64,000 bases of DNA from Mycobacteriales bacterium (GCA_035714365.1 DASTMB010000061.1:30996-94995); one strand, 5' to 3'. Positions 35,877-44,491 are shown, numbered from the stretch's first letter. Made by a program: numbers and translations. The notes: generated by a model from the sequence alone, not told the origin.

Positions 35877-36548
35877 CTACCCCTCGGGGAGTCCGCGGGG
35901 TGGGATGAGGTCGATGGTGAGGCGGTCGGTGTCGCCGACCCGGGAGGAGTAGTCGAGCCGGACGGTAAGGGTCTTGATGCGCCGCGCCACCGGCAGTGGG
36001 AACTCCCACATGCGGCGTGGGAACGGCCCGTTGAGGAACGCGAAGCCGGGCTGCCAGTTCTTGACCCGGAAGTCCCGCTCGTCGCGGTAGCCGGGGCTTT
36101 GCAGGACCGCCAGCATCTCGTCGAACCCCACATCGCGCCTCGCCGAGTCCGGCTTGTCGACCAGTTCCACGTCGTAGCTCACCCGGTCGAGGATCGCGAG
36201 TCCGCCGCCGAGGTTGGTCACCACGACGCACCACAGCTCCTGCTCGCCGCCGACGAGTGGCCCCGCGTCGTTCTCGGGCCGCCGCCGGCCCCGCTCGTAC
36301 ACGATGTAGGGGTAGTGGTTGCTGGCGAAGTGCCGACGGGTGATGTAGATGGTGACCGCGCCGAACAGCAGCGTCGCGGCGACACCGGCGCCGAGCCACT
36401 CGTGGTCCCAGGAGAAGAAGTCGCGGACCGAGCCGGTGCGGCCCACGAAGTCGTGCACGAAGATGATCGCGGTCGTGACGACGAGGACCGCGGAGACGAC
36501 CGCGACGCGGGAGCGGCGGATCCGCTGCCGCGGCCCCTGGAGCCTCAT
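35877..36548 (-). CDS. membrane protein of unknown function
   Basis: This 223-residue protein has a basic N-terminus, two membrane helices (AVVSAVLVVTTAIIFVHDFV, about 15-35, and LGAGVAATLLFGAVTIYI, about 51-69) and a soluble domain of 150 residues rich in beta strands (ELWCVVVTNLGGGLAILDRV). The latter resembles the Ig-like ligand modules of small membrane sensors. The family is not recognised. Its ATG overlaps the cupin stop by 4 nt, so both are made from one message. Confidence 0.7.
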   Translation of the reverse strand: MRLQGPRQRIRRSRVAVVSAVLVVTTAIIFVHDFVGRTGSVRDFFSWDHEWLGAGVAATLLFGAVTIYITRRHFASNHYPYIVYERGRRRPENDAGPLVGGEQELWCVVVTNLGGGLAILDRVSYDVELVDKPDSARRDVGFDEMLAVLQSPGYRDERDFRVKNWQPGFAFLNGPFPRRMWEFPLPVARRIKTLTVRLDYSSRVGDTDRLTIDLIPPRGLPEG

Positions 36549-36778
36549 CCGTCGGCCTCGTCACCGACGCCGTAGCCGCACTCAACCTTCGCGACACGGG
36601 GACCCACGTTGTGCACCGTGTGCACGGTGTTCGCCGCGACCGCCACCGGCACGTCAGTCAACGGCACCGTGACGCCGTTGACGGTGAGCTCGACCTGACC
36701 TTCGACGAGCGCAGTGGTGCTGACCACGTCATGGGTGTGGCTGAACCGCTCACCCGGCTTGAGCACAATTACTGCCAT
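36545..36778 (-). CDS. small single-domain cupin protein
   Basis: This 77-residue protein is a minimal cupin: PGERFSHTH provides the first metal-type His cluster, and VAANTVHTVHN the second, with a beta-barrel pattern between them (LVEGQVELTVNGVTVPL). Metal binding via HxH is plausible. Small cupins bind sugars or act as isomerases or sensors; no substrate can be read. It begins at an ATG behind GGGGGATCCTTGAT and is coupled to the downstream membrane protein. Confidence 0.82.
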   Translation of the reverse strand: MAVIVLKPGERFSHTHDVVSTTALVEGQVELTVNGVTVPLTDVPVAVAANTVHTVHNVGPRVAKVECGYGVGDEADG

Positions 36779-37252
36779 ATCAAGGATCCCCCGAACTGTG
36801 GTAGCCGAGCCTGGCTCGGCGAACTGGTGGTGGACGGTCGACCAGCCGGCGGGTCGTGACCGTGCTACGCACCGAGACACGCCGGCACCAGCCGCGGGCA
36901 CGGCGCGGCGGGCAGCGGGCAGGCAGCGGCGGCTGGCGTAGGGAGCCAGCGGCGTCGCCGGGCGGTAGGGGCGCACGACGAGACAGCCTTTCGGAGAGGT
37001 AGGGGTCTCTCGCTCAGGTCGCGTCGAGGCTACCCGCCGGTACGGCGCGGACGCGAGGCAGGTAGGGCACCCCACGCCGGCCACCGGACGCGGCAGCGAC
37101 GACGCACAACAACACGCGCAGGCTCGCCAATGCTTACCGCGTTCACGCCAACTGGCCGCAACACGCCACCGGCGATCCACCTCGGGCACGCGCACGCCGG
37201 GCTCCCCGGCGCCCGGTACGACATGGAGCCACGACCGGCGCACGCACCCTCC
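36779..37252. other. 474-bp intergenic region upstream of the cupin
   Basis: It holds a small hairpin (GCCGAG 36804-36809 with CTCGGC 36815-36820) 26 bp upstream of the cupin start, possibly in its leader. No coding-like ORF, tRNA or longer repeat was seen. It should contain the promoter of the cupin/membrane pair. Confidence 0.45.
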
Positions 37253-37660
37253 CTATAGGCGGTACGAGCGAACGAGCCCGCCGTGATGCGCGGGCAGGGG
37301 CGTGCGGTGGTCTAGGGCGACGGGTGCTCGAGCGGGTCTGGACAGGGGCGACACTTCGCTGGACGGGCGAATGTCCGCCGGCACGAGGGTCGTGGTCACG
37401 GTCTCGACCGCGGCGGGGGCGCTGGGCGGCGGCCCCGTGCGACTCGGTGCGGGTGGGGTGATCGGTGGCTTCCGCTGGAACTGGACGATCACCGGGTCGC
37501 CGTTGCGGTCGAGGACGGGGCGTCCGCAGCGGTCAACGACGCCGCTCCGTAGCGGACGCAGCGGACGGTCTGGGTGGTTCGGTCCGACGATCAATGCGCC
37601 GACGCCGGCGACGAATACGAGGGTGACCATGCATGTGAGGAACCGCTCTGGCGCGGTCAT
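37253..37660 (-). CDS. small single-pass membrane or secreted protein
   Basis: This 135-residue protein (MTAPERFLTCMVTLVFVAGV) has one N-terminal hydrophobic segment that may be an anchor or uncleaved signal. Then come LDRNGDPVIVQF and a long Pro/Thr-rich low-complexity tail, ending in GGLVRSYRL. No family is recognised. A GTG at 37675 would add five residues. Copy B of the 28-bp repeat overlaps its last codons. Confidence 0.5.
   Translation of the reverse strand: MTAPERFLTCMVTLVFVAGVGALIVGPNHPDRPLRPLRSGVVDRCGRPVLDRNGDPVIVQFQRKPPITPPAPSRTGPPPSAPAAVETVTTTLVPADIRPSSEVSPLSRPARAPVALDHRTPLPAHHGGLVRSYRL
37259..37286 (+). repeat. 28-bp direct repeat, copy B
   Basis: This is the second copy of the repeat at 35656-35683 (24 of 28 identical, same orientation). 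It overlaps the 3' end of the small membrane-protein gene. Confidence 0.5.
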
Positions 37661-37996
37661 ACGGTCACGCGTCACTCGGCTACGGCCACGCGACGCGGCG
37701 TGGTCTGCCCTGACCGGAGTGACCTCCCCGACGGGGCCGGCACCGCGCGGCGGTGCGGGTCGGGCGGCAGCTGAGGTGGCACGAGGTGGGTGACCTTTCG
37801 CGTCTTGCGGTAGCTGGCCGTGGGCGGGAGACGCGGCCCGGGGAGAGTGTCCGGGCCGCGTCCCCGGGCGCCGCCGTACTGGCGTGGCGGCGCTGCGGCG
37901 CACTGCCCCGTAGCGCGCCGCGGGCGTGTGGGATGACGTAGGGGGAGGCCCCGCACCCCGCCCCTACAACGGGGCGCGGGGACGTTGTGGTGGCAA

Positions 37997-38012
37997 TGTC
38001 GGGAATCTGACA
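37997..38012. promoter_or_regulatory. 16-bp palindromic motif, copy 1
   Basis: TGTCGGGAATCTGACA is a near-perfect palindrome (TGTC...GACA arms). It matches TGTCGGATATCTGACA at 47536-47551 at 14 of 16 positions. Both lie upstream of genes for membrane-tailed sigma factors, here 318 bp before the start, so a shared regulator or an operator is likely. Confidence 0.5.
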
Positions 38013-38133
38013 GACGGTCGGCGGCGCTCCCGGCGAGGATCCGTGGCTTGTCCGCGGCGGCGGACGTCGCCGGGGGGTACGACGCCCGCCGTCGGGGTGA
38101 GTGTTGCCCAGGTGGCCGATGTCGGGAACGGTC

Positions 38134-38183
38134 TGCGGCGGTGAACTTCCTCGGTGAGGAAGTTCAGGTGAAATCACCGCAGC
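38134..38183 (+). promoter_or_regulatory. nested stem-loops in a sigma-factor leader
   Basis: A perfect 11-bp stem (TGAACTTCCTC 38143-38153 with GAGGAAGTTCA 38157-38167, loop GGT) is followed at once by GGTG-AAAT-CACC (38168-38179). Outer arms CTGCGG (38134-38139) and CCGCAG (38178-38183) can enclose the whole. It lies about 150 bp upstream of the sigma-factor GTG and may be a transcription attenuator, an RNA switch or an operator. Confidence 0.6.
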
Positions 38184-38329
38184 GTCCTGACGTGGTTCTG
38201 GTGGCGTGTTCTCGGAAGGCGCGCCGGCCCGTCATGTCCACGGCGCGTGCCGTCGACGGTCGGACGAGGGACGTGGCCGCGCGGCGGCTGCGGTGGCCGC
38301 GGTGGAGATGAGGTCGGGATGGGTCACAG

Positions 38330-39553
38330 GTGACGGCAGTAGTCGAGGACGCCAGGTCGCTGGAGCATGCCGGCAGCGAGGGTGTCGACGACGACGAGGT
38401 GGCTGCTGCGGTCACCGCCGTGCTTGGGGCCGGCGAGCTGGCGTGGGAGGCGTTCGCCGAGCTGGACGACGATCTTGCGGTTTCGGCGCCGCGGGAGGTG
38501 GCGTTCGAGCCGTTCGTGCTGCGCTACCAGCCGCTGGTGTGGCGGATCGCGCGGCGGTACCTCCGCGACCCGCAGTTCGCGACGCAGGTGATGCAGGAAG
38601 CGTTCCTCCAGATGTGGCTGCGGTGGGATCCGACCCAGTCGCCGGTTCACCGCCGGGCCAGCCTGGTCACGGTCACCCGCCACGTCGCGGTCGACGTGCT
38701 GCGATCCCGGGACTTCAAGCAGCGGGAGCAGACCGAGCTGTGGGACCTCGCCGAACTCGACGAGCGCGGCGCGGCGGTCGCCGGGCCGGAGGAGGACGTG
38801 GTCCGCGGCGAAGAGATCAACTCGGTGCGGGAAGCGCTGCGCGGGTTACCGGACGATCAGCGGTGGCTGATCGTCAACCGCTTCTACTACGGGACCCCGT
38901 TCCCGCAGCTCGCTGAGCAGGCCGCGACGACGGAGGACGCGATGCGGCAGCGGGCGGCGCGTGTGCTCGCGAAGCTGCGGCGACAGTTGGCGCACGTCGC
39001 CGGGTCGCTGGTCCCGTCGGTGCTGCGCCGGCCGTCCTGGCGGCAGTCGCCGACGGTCGGTGGCGCCGCGGTCGCCGCGCAGACGGTGCTGTTCAGTCTG
39101 GTCCTGACGAGCTTGACGGCTGCGCCGCCGGCGACCGCGTTCGCTCCGCGCCGTGACCCTGTCTGGGTGGCTGGTTCGCCGGTTGAGTGGACGCGCCCGC
39201 CCGTGCGCCGGCCCGAGGTGGCGGCCGCGCCGTCCACGCCGCGGGACCGGCGACCACAGCGCCGGTCGACGGTCGTCGGCACGCCGAGTCGGACGGCGCA
39301 CCGTCCGCTGGTGCCGATGCGGATTCCGGCGCTCCACCCGACGACGCCCACCCCGCCGGTGCTCGCGTGTGAGGGGCGGCCAGGTGATGAGCTGACGGTG
39401 TCGGTGCCGATGGTCGAGGTCTCCAAGTGCGTGGCGCAGAACTGGGTGCCGGTGTGCGAGATCGTGCCCGTGAACACGCCCCTTGCGACCTGCGAGCACG
39501 TGGGGGACCCTGCTTCTGCGGAGCCGGTGTTGCTACGTCCCGGCGCAGGGTGA
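38330..39553 (+). CDS. ECF-type sigma factor with membrane segment and extracytoplasmic tail
   Basis: This 407-residue protein carries sigma region 2 (FEPFVLRYQPLVWRIARRYL, about 58-125) and region 4 (LPDDQRWLIVNRFYYG, HTH PQLAEQAATTEDAMRQR, about 170-220). A hydrophobic segment (about 243-265), a Pro/Arg-rich linker and a tail with four cysteines (LACEG, SKCVA, PVCEI, ATCEH) follow. The layout copies the factors at 2623 and 47615, though its tail sequence differs. A tethered sigma factor that reads an outside signal directly is inferred; actinobacterial ECF factors with fused C-terminal membrane parts are known. The gene runs into a small secreted-protein gene 16 bp downstream. Confidence 0.8.
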   Translation: MTAVVEDARSLEHAGSEGVDDDEVAAAVTAVLGAGELAWEAFAELDDDLAVSAPREVAFEPFVLRYQPLVWRIARRYLRDPQFATQVMQEAFLQMWLRWDPTQSPVHRRASLVTVTRHVAVDVLRSRDFKQREQTELWDLAELDERGAAVAGPEEDVVRGEEINSVREALRGLPDDQRWLIVNRFYYGTPFPQLAEQAATTEDAMRQRAARVLAKLRRQLAHVAGSLVPSVLRRPSWRQSPTVGGAAVAAQTVLFSLVLTSLTAAPPATAFAPRRDPVWVAGSPVEWTRPPVRRPEVAAAPSTPRDRRPQRRSTVVGTPSRTAHRPLVPMRIPALHPTTPTPPVLACEGRPGDELTVSVPMVEVSKCVAQNWVPVCEIVPVNTPLATCEHVGDPASAEPVLLRPGAG

Positions 39554-39569
39554 GTCCGGGAGGTCGTCG

Positions 39570-39989
39570 GTGGGTGCTCGAGGCCGCGTGGCCGCGGTGG
39601 GGTTCGCGACCGGAATCGGCGCGGTCGTCGTCGCGTCCCCGGCGTACGCGGCGCTCACGCCGTCGACGGGCATCACGATCACGTGGACGTCGACGTCGCA
39701 CACGGTCTGCGCCGACGGTTCGGCGACGGCCGCGTCGTTGACGGTGTGGACGTTCACGATCGTCGGCGCTCGCTCGGACGGGTCACCGATCGCCGTGCCG
39801 GTTCCGCCGGCCACGGGTGCGGTGTTCCATGACTGCGAAGTGATCTACAAGAAGGGCGCCGACGGCGGGAACTACACGGCGACGCTGACCGCGACCCCGG
39901 CGGCGGCGCAGGTGAGCGGCGTCGCCGCGGCGGACGGTACGTGGGCCTTCGGCGCCGACCGCTACATCTCGCTCAGCGACGAGCCGTAG
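39570..39989 (+). CDS. small secreted protein next to the sigma-factor gene
   Basis: This 139-residue protein starts at GTG 39570 behind GGGAGG; an open frame further upstream overlaps the sigma gene and is unlikely. A signal peptide (VGARGRVAAVGF, hydrophobic core, cut near SPAYA) leads to a beta-rich mature part with two cysteines (TVCADG, FHDCEV). No family is recognised. The 16-bp gap after the sigma gene suggests one operon, as in the 2159/2623 pair. Confidence 0.65.
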   Translation: MGARGRVAAVGFATGIGAVVVASPAYAALTPSTGITITWTSTSHTVCADGSATAASLTVWTFTIVGARSDGSPIAVPVPPATGAVFHDCEVIYKKGADGGNYTATLTATPAAAQVSGVAAADGTWAFGADRYISLSDEP

Positions 39990-40067
39990 ACCCGCGAGAG
40001 CGGATATCACAGCCGGCCAACCTGATCATCATGCGGGACTCCGACCGTCACACTCGCCGCCGGATTT

Positions 40068-40084
40068 CGCACTCCCTAGGTGGC
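40068..40084. promoter_or_regulatory. 17-bp motif upstream of an HTH gene, copy 1
   Basis: CGCACTCCCTAGGTGGC matches CGCACTCCTTTGGTGGC at 40661-40677 at 15 of 17 positions. This copy ends 48 bp upstream of the HTH gene start. It could be a binding site shared by that gene and the next one. Confidence 0.35.
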
Positions 40085-40132
40085 ACGCCGATCCCCCCGC
40101 AGCCCGCGTGCCCCCAGCGGAGGCGGTGGCGC

Positions 40133-40576
40133 GTGCCCGACGAGCAACCCGACGACGATCCGGCGGTGGCGCTCGCCCGGTCGGTTCGCGCGGCAGCAGC
40201 GCGGGTCGAATCCACCCACGCGGGCGTCGCGGCGGCGCACGACGACGTCGCGGCCGCGTACCGGGAGCTGATGCGCACCGTGCAAGCGGCCCCGTCGCTC
40301 GTTGCTGCCGACGCGCTGCGCGCCGCGTTCGCCGACGCCGTGGACGACACCGACCTGGCAATCCTGCGCGCGCTGGACAACGGGGTGGCCCGGGAACGGA
40401 TCGCGCGTACCGTGGGGATCACCCGCAGCGCGGTGGACCAGCGCCTGCCGAGACTGCACGCGATCGCCGGCACCAAGACACTGTTCCAGCTCGGCCGCGC
40501 CGCGTTCGCGCTGGGCTGGCTCACCGACCCGGTCGCCCCGAGCACCCCGCCGCCACCGCTCCGGGCCGCGCCGTAG
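40133..40576 (+). CDS. small HTH transcription regulator (LuxR-like C-terminus)
   Basis: This 147-residue protein starts at a GTG behind GGAGGCGG; upstream in-frame starts add Arg/Pro-rich residues. The N-terminal half is a long helical, possibly coiled-coil segment (ARSVRAAAARVESTHAGVAA). The C-terminal half has an HTH (ARERIARTVGITRSAVDQRL, about 95-114) followed by GTKTLFQLGRAAFALGWL, the end typical of LuxR-type regulators. A similar end occurs in the regulator at 54889. It may regulate itself and the hydrolase operon that follows. Confidence 0.7.
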   Translation: MPDEQPDDDPAVALARSVRAAAARVESTHAGVAAAHDDVAAAYRELMRTVQAAPSLVAADALRAAFADAVDDTDLAILRALDNGVARERIARTVGITRSAVDQRLPRLHAIAGTKTLFQLGRAAFALGWLTDPVAPSTPPPPLRAAP

Positions 40577-40660
40577 CTCATCGAACCGGGCGGCGGGCCG
40601 GCGGGGCCACCGGGCGCAAAAAATGTTGCCGCGGCGACCGTCACAGTCGCCCGCGTACTA

Positions 40661-40677
40661 CGCACTCCTTTGGTGGC
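40661..40677. promoter_or_regulatory. 17-bp motif upstream of the SGNH enzyme gene, copy 2
   Basis: This is the second copy of the motif at 40068 (15 of 17 identical), about 150 bp before the start at 40829. Just upstream lie an A6 run (40618-40623) and an inverted repeat GGCGAC/GTCGCC (40633-40651). Confidence 0.35.
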
Positions 40678-40828
40678 GGGAGGTTTCGGTGCGGGGGCGC
40701 GCCCTACCGGGCGACGACCGGCCTCCCGCCGACGTCTCGTCACGGCGCGACGCGCCGCGGCGGGTCACCGAGGGGTGCGCACGGTTCATCCGGCCGGCCC
40801 CGAGAAACGAGAGAACGGGGTTGGCTCC

Positions 40829-43800
40829 ATGAGGATGCATCTCGCGCTGGCGGCGCTCGTCGTCGGCAGTGTGCTGGCGGCGCCGGCGACGGCGGAAACC
40901 ACCGCGGCGGCCAGTGGCGGCGCGCCGAGTGCTGACAAGGTCGTGCGCATGGCCGCTGGAGACGTGGTCGCCGTCGGCGCCCCGGGGGGGAGCGGCTACG
41001 ACGTCCTCGTGCCGGGGGCGACCGACGTCGGCGGCTGGGCGGTGGCGGCGCGGTTCACCGTCGCTGGCATCGACACCGCTGGATGGACCGGCGAGTCGTG
41101 CGTCACCGGCAGCGGGCGGTTCGCGGCCGTGACCTTCGCGCCGCGGGAGTTCGCCAACCGCCCGATCCTGCGGGACCGCGGCGCGTGGGGCGGCGTCGTC
41201 GACCTGACGAACGGCGCCCGATGGCTGCTGCCCCAGCGCGTCGCGTTGAAGTACCACACGCCCGGATGCGGCGTCGGGGACGACGTGGCCTTCCTGCGGC
41301 ACCTCGGTACCGACCAGGCGCAGACCGAGGTGTTCGTCGTGGACGCCGCGGCGCGGCGGATCACCGGCACGTACAAGGTCGACGGGCAGCTCACGTCCGC
41401 CGTCCCCACCGGAGGGGGGATCGCGGCGTCGGGCGGGCGCAGCCTCGTGTCGGTCAACCCGGCCGGCGTCGTCAGCGTGCTCGCGCAGGCCGACGGCGAC
41501 ATCTTCGACGTCCACGCCGCCAGGAACGGCACCATCGACTACCTCGTGTCCGTGCCGGACTCGGTGGATCGGCCAGGACGCCTCACCGCGTACGCCGTCG
41601 ACCGTGGCGGCGTCGTGATCCATCTCGCCGAAGCCAAGCCCGGCGAGCTGCGCATCGCGCTCGGTCGCGGCGGCGCCAACCGGCTCGTCGGCGACCCTAT
41701 CGAGGTCGACCCGCGCGTCCCTGACCACGTCGACCCGCGCGTCGAGGTGGTGCGTACGTCAACGCTGCCGGAGGCCGTATCCCTCGACGGGTCGGCGCTC
41801 GTCGACGCCGTCGTGTCCAAGGTGCCGTCCCAGGCGCCCGACCCCGAGGCCGCGGGGGACGACGCCGAGACGCTCGTCACGAGTCACGACCCGCGCAGCA
41901 ACGAACAGACGCAGGAGGCGCCAGTCCGGCGCGAGGCGTTCGTGACGACGGACCAGCCGCCAGCCTCGACGTCAGGTGGCACGGCGTTGCAGCCGCCGAA
42001 GTGCGCCGTGCCGCGCAACGACGCCAACGTGCAGGTCATGCAGCCCACCGGCGCGCAGGTCGAGTGGGCCGCCAATCGGGCCGTTCGCGGCGAGCTGACC
42101 ACCCCGCGCCCGCCCAACTGGAACAACAACAGCCAGCCCGCGTACAGCCCACAGGGCGCGTTCCCGCCGGTCGCGCTGGCGGGCGGTGGACGCATTCCGG
42201 TGCAGGTCGTGCTCGGCATCGCCGCGCAGGAGGCCAACCTCAAGGAGGCCAGCTACCACGCGCTGCCCGGGCTCGCCGGAAACCCGCTGGTCGGCGACTA
42301 CTACGGTGTCACCTACACGAGCACCGGCCAGATCGCCGCGATGGACTACAGCAAGGCGGACTGCGGCTACGGGGTGATGCAGGTGACCGACCACATGAGC
42401 GTCACCGACCCGTATTACAGCGCCGGGCAGAAGATGGTCATCGGCACCGACTACGCGGCGAATATCGCGGCCGGCATCAACGTGCTGGCGCAGAAGTGGA
42501 ATCAGGCGCGGGCGCAGAACCTCATCGCCAACAACGGCAGCCCGGCCACGGTCGAGAACTGGTACTTCGCCATCTGGGGCTACAACAGCGGGATCAACCC
42601 ACCTTCGGGCGGCAATCCCTACGGGGTGGGCTGGACCAACAACCCGGCCAACCGTGACTACGCGCCTGACCGGCCGCACTTCCTGCGCACGACGTACGAG
42701 GACGCCGCGCACCCCTCGAGGTGGCCGTATCAGGAGCGCGTGCTGGGCTGGGCCGAGTCCGCGCAGCTCGACTACACCGGCAAGCCCGCCTACACCGCCC
42801 TCGACGACTGGCTCAACATCCCGTCGCCCTACACGTTCTGCGTCATGGCGGTCAACGAGTGCGACCCGAACTATGTCAACACCACGGACGTGACCAAGAG
42901 CTACTGCACGCGCGCCGACCGCAAGTGCTGGTGGCACGGGCCCAAGAGCTGGCTGAGTTCGTCGTCGCCCGGCCGGCCCGAGAACCCGTCGGCCTACCAG
43001 CAGGGCGCGCCCGAGCCGACCGCGACCAACCCGCACCCGCCGTCCTGCGCCAGCAACGAGTCGCCGACGACGGCGCCGGACATGCCGGTCCTCCCAGCGG
43101 GGGCGGTCGTCGTCGACGACGTGCCCAGCAGCAGCGCCAACATCGTCGGCTGCCCGCCGATGCAGTCCGGCGGCACGTTCGACCTGTCGGTCGGGACGGA
43201 CGCGGCCGGCTATCCCCTCGCCGACGCGGACTTCCACCAGATCGGCGGCGGGGCACGCGGGCACTTCTGGTTCGCGCACACCACCGACCCGGCGCGGACG
43301 TCCAACATCGTCACCGGAACGTGGCGACCGCCAGCCAGCCTGGTCGGCTGGGCGCGTGTGCTCGTCCACATCCCGGACCACGGCGCCGACACGTTCCAAG
43401 CCAACTACTCCATCGACACCGGGTTGAAGAAGATGCACCGCGTGGTCAACCAGCGGTGGAATCAGAACATGTGGGTCGACCTCGGCGCGTTCAACCTCGG
43501 CCCCAACGCGTCGGTGACGCTGACCAACGCGACCTACAGCGACTACAAGATCGACGACCCGGTGTCGATCGCGTGGGACGCCGTGGCGTTCCTGCCGACC
43601 GTGAAGCCGGCGGTGTCCTACGTCGCGTTCGGCGACTCGTTCTCCGCCGGTGAGGGCGTGGAGCCGTACTACCGCAACAGCGACGTAGGCCGGTACACGC
43701 CGAAGCGGGTCAACGCCTGCCACCGCTCCCCGCAGGCGTACGCGGTGAAGGAGTTCCAGGCGCTGCGGCTGCGCCACCCGGGCACGTCGGAGCTGCATTT

Positions 43801-44491
43801 CGTCGCGTGCAGCGGCGCGGTGATGGACGACATGTCGGGGTCCGGCGTACAGCACGGGGAGGTGCCGCAGCTCGAGCAGGGCTGGCTGGACGAGAACACC
43901 ACCCACGTCAGCCTGACTATCGGGGGCAACGACGCCGGCTTCGCCGACGTGCTCACCGGTTGCATCCTCACGTTGAGCGACTGTGTCGATCCTGACTTCC
44001 ACCTGACCCGGCACAACCGGGTCGACCCCGCGCCGCTAGTCCAGTACGAGCCGGAGCTGATCCGGTCGCTGCAACCGGCCATGACCGCGCTGTTGCGCAG
44101 GATCCGACAGCTCGCCCCCAACGCCACCATCACCTACGTCGGCTATCCGCAGCTTGTCGACACGGACCTGCCACGGTGGGGGGCGGCGTGCACCGAGCTG
44201 TTCACGCTCGGGCTGACGCAGGCCGACGTGAACTGGTTCGCTGACATGGTGGACCTTGCCTCCCGCGTGCAGCAGGCGGCGGCGAGTGATGCGGGAGTCC
44301 GATGGGTCGACGCGCGGCCTGCCTTCCGCACGCATGAAGCGTGCTCCACGCCTGGTACCGAATGGATCAACGCGGTCATCGAGTACTCGGGCTCCGGCAG
44401 TGGCTTCAACATGCCCGGCTCAGGGTCGTTCCACCCCAAGGCCAGGGGCCAGGCGGCCTACGCCACCGCGCTGGACCCGGCTTTCCCGTGA
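40829..44491 (+). CDS. secreted lysozyme-like / golvesin-like / SGNH-hydrolase fusion
   Basis: This 1220-residue protein has a signal peptide (MRMHLALAALVVGSVLA, cut near APATA) and three recognisable parts after an N-terminal beta-rich region. Residues about 455-640 look like a lytic transglycosylase: GIAAQEANLKE gives a candidate catalytic Glu, then CGYGVMQVTDH and WGYNSG. Residues 770-925 resemble a golvesin C-terminal-like domain (HFWFAHTTDPARTSN). Residues 930-1220 are an SGNH/GDSL hydrolase with block I GDSFSAGEG, block III TIGGNDAG and the final FHPKARGQ supplying the Asp/His-type end. It should act on cell-wall peptidoglycan and an ester-linked polymer. It is the first gene of a three-gene secreted block. 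Confidence 0.85.
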   Translation: MRMHLALAALVVGSVLAAPATAETTAAASGGAPSADKVVRMAAGDVVAVGAPGGSGYDVLVPGATDVGGWAVAARFTVAGIDTAGWTGESCVTGSGRFAAVTFAPREFANRPILRDRGAWGGVVDLTNGARWLLPQRVALKYHTPGCGVGDDVAFLRHLGTDQAQTEVFVVDAAARRITGTYKVDGQLTSAVPTGGGIAASGGRSLVSVNPAGVVSVLAQADGDIFDVHAARNGTIDYLVSVPDSVDRPGRLTAYAVDRGGVVIHLAEAKPGELRIALGRGGANRLVGDPIEVDPRVPDHVDPRVEVVRTSTLPEAVSLDGSALVDAVVSKVPSQAPDPEAAGDDAETLVTSHDPRSNEQTQEAPVRREAFVTTDQPPASTSGGTALQPPKCAVPRNDANVQVMQPTGAQVEWAANRAVRGELTTPRPPNWNNNSQPAYSPQGAFPPVALAGGGRIPVQVVLGIAAQEANLKEASYHALPGLAGNPLVGDYYGVTYTSTGQIAAMDYSKADCGYGVMQVTDHMSVTDPYYSAGQKMVIGTDYAANIAAGINVLAQKWNQARAQNLIANNGSPATVENWYFAIWGYNSGINPPSGGNPYGVGWTNNPANRDYAPDRPHFLRTTYEDAAHPSRWPYQERVLGWAESAQLDYTGKPAYTALDDWLNIPSPYTFCVMAVNECDPNYVNTTDVTKSYCTRADRKCWWHGPKSWLSSSSPGRPENPSAYQQGAPEPTATNPHPPSCASNESPTTAPDMPVLPAGAVVVDDVPSSSANIVGCPPMQSGGTFDLSVGTDAAGYPLADADFHQIGGGARGHFWFAHTTDPARTSNIVTGTWRPPASLVGWARVLVHIPDHGADTFQANYSIDTGLKKMHRVVNQRWNQNMWVDLGAFNLGPNASVTLTNATYSDYKIDDPVSIAWDAVAFLPTVKPAVSYVAFGDSFSAGEGVEPYYRNSDVGRYTPKRVNACHRSPQAYAVKEFQALRLRHPGTSELHFVACSGAVMDDMSGSGVQHGEVPQLEQGWLDENTTHVSLTIGGNDAGFADVLTGCILTLSDCVDPDFHLTRHNRVDPAPLVQYEPELIRSLQPAMTALLRRIRQLAPNATITYVGYPQLVDTDLPRWGAACTELFTLGLTQADVNWFADMVDLASRVQQAAASDAGVRWVDARPAFRTHEACSTPGTEWINAVIEYSGSGSGFNMPGSGSFHPKARGQAAYATALDPAFP

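Larger units (their letters stand above)
37661..38329. other. 669-bp region upstream of the second tailed sigma-factor gene
   Basis: This long gap separates divergent genes. It holds a 16-bp palindrome (37997-38012) and a nested hairpin (38134-38183), both entered separately. GGGAAC also appears at 38126-38131, which could be an ECF-type -35 element. Short overlapping ORFs have non-coding composition. Confidence 0.5.

Noticed and set aside
36545..37243. In-frame extension of the cupin to 232 residues
   Set aside because: The extra N-terminal 155 residues are Arg/Cys-rich and unlike any cupin; the ATG at 36778 has a good ribosome site.
37680..38177. Minus-strand ORF of 165 codons in the sigma-factor upstream region
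   Set aside because: It is Pro/Arg-rich, crosses the palindromes and hairpin and has no start signal.
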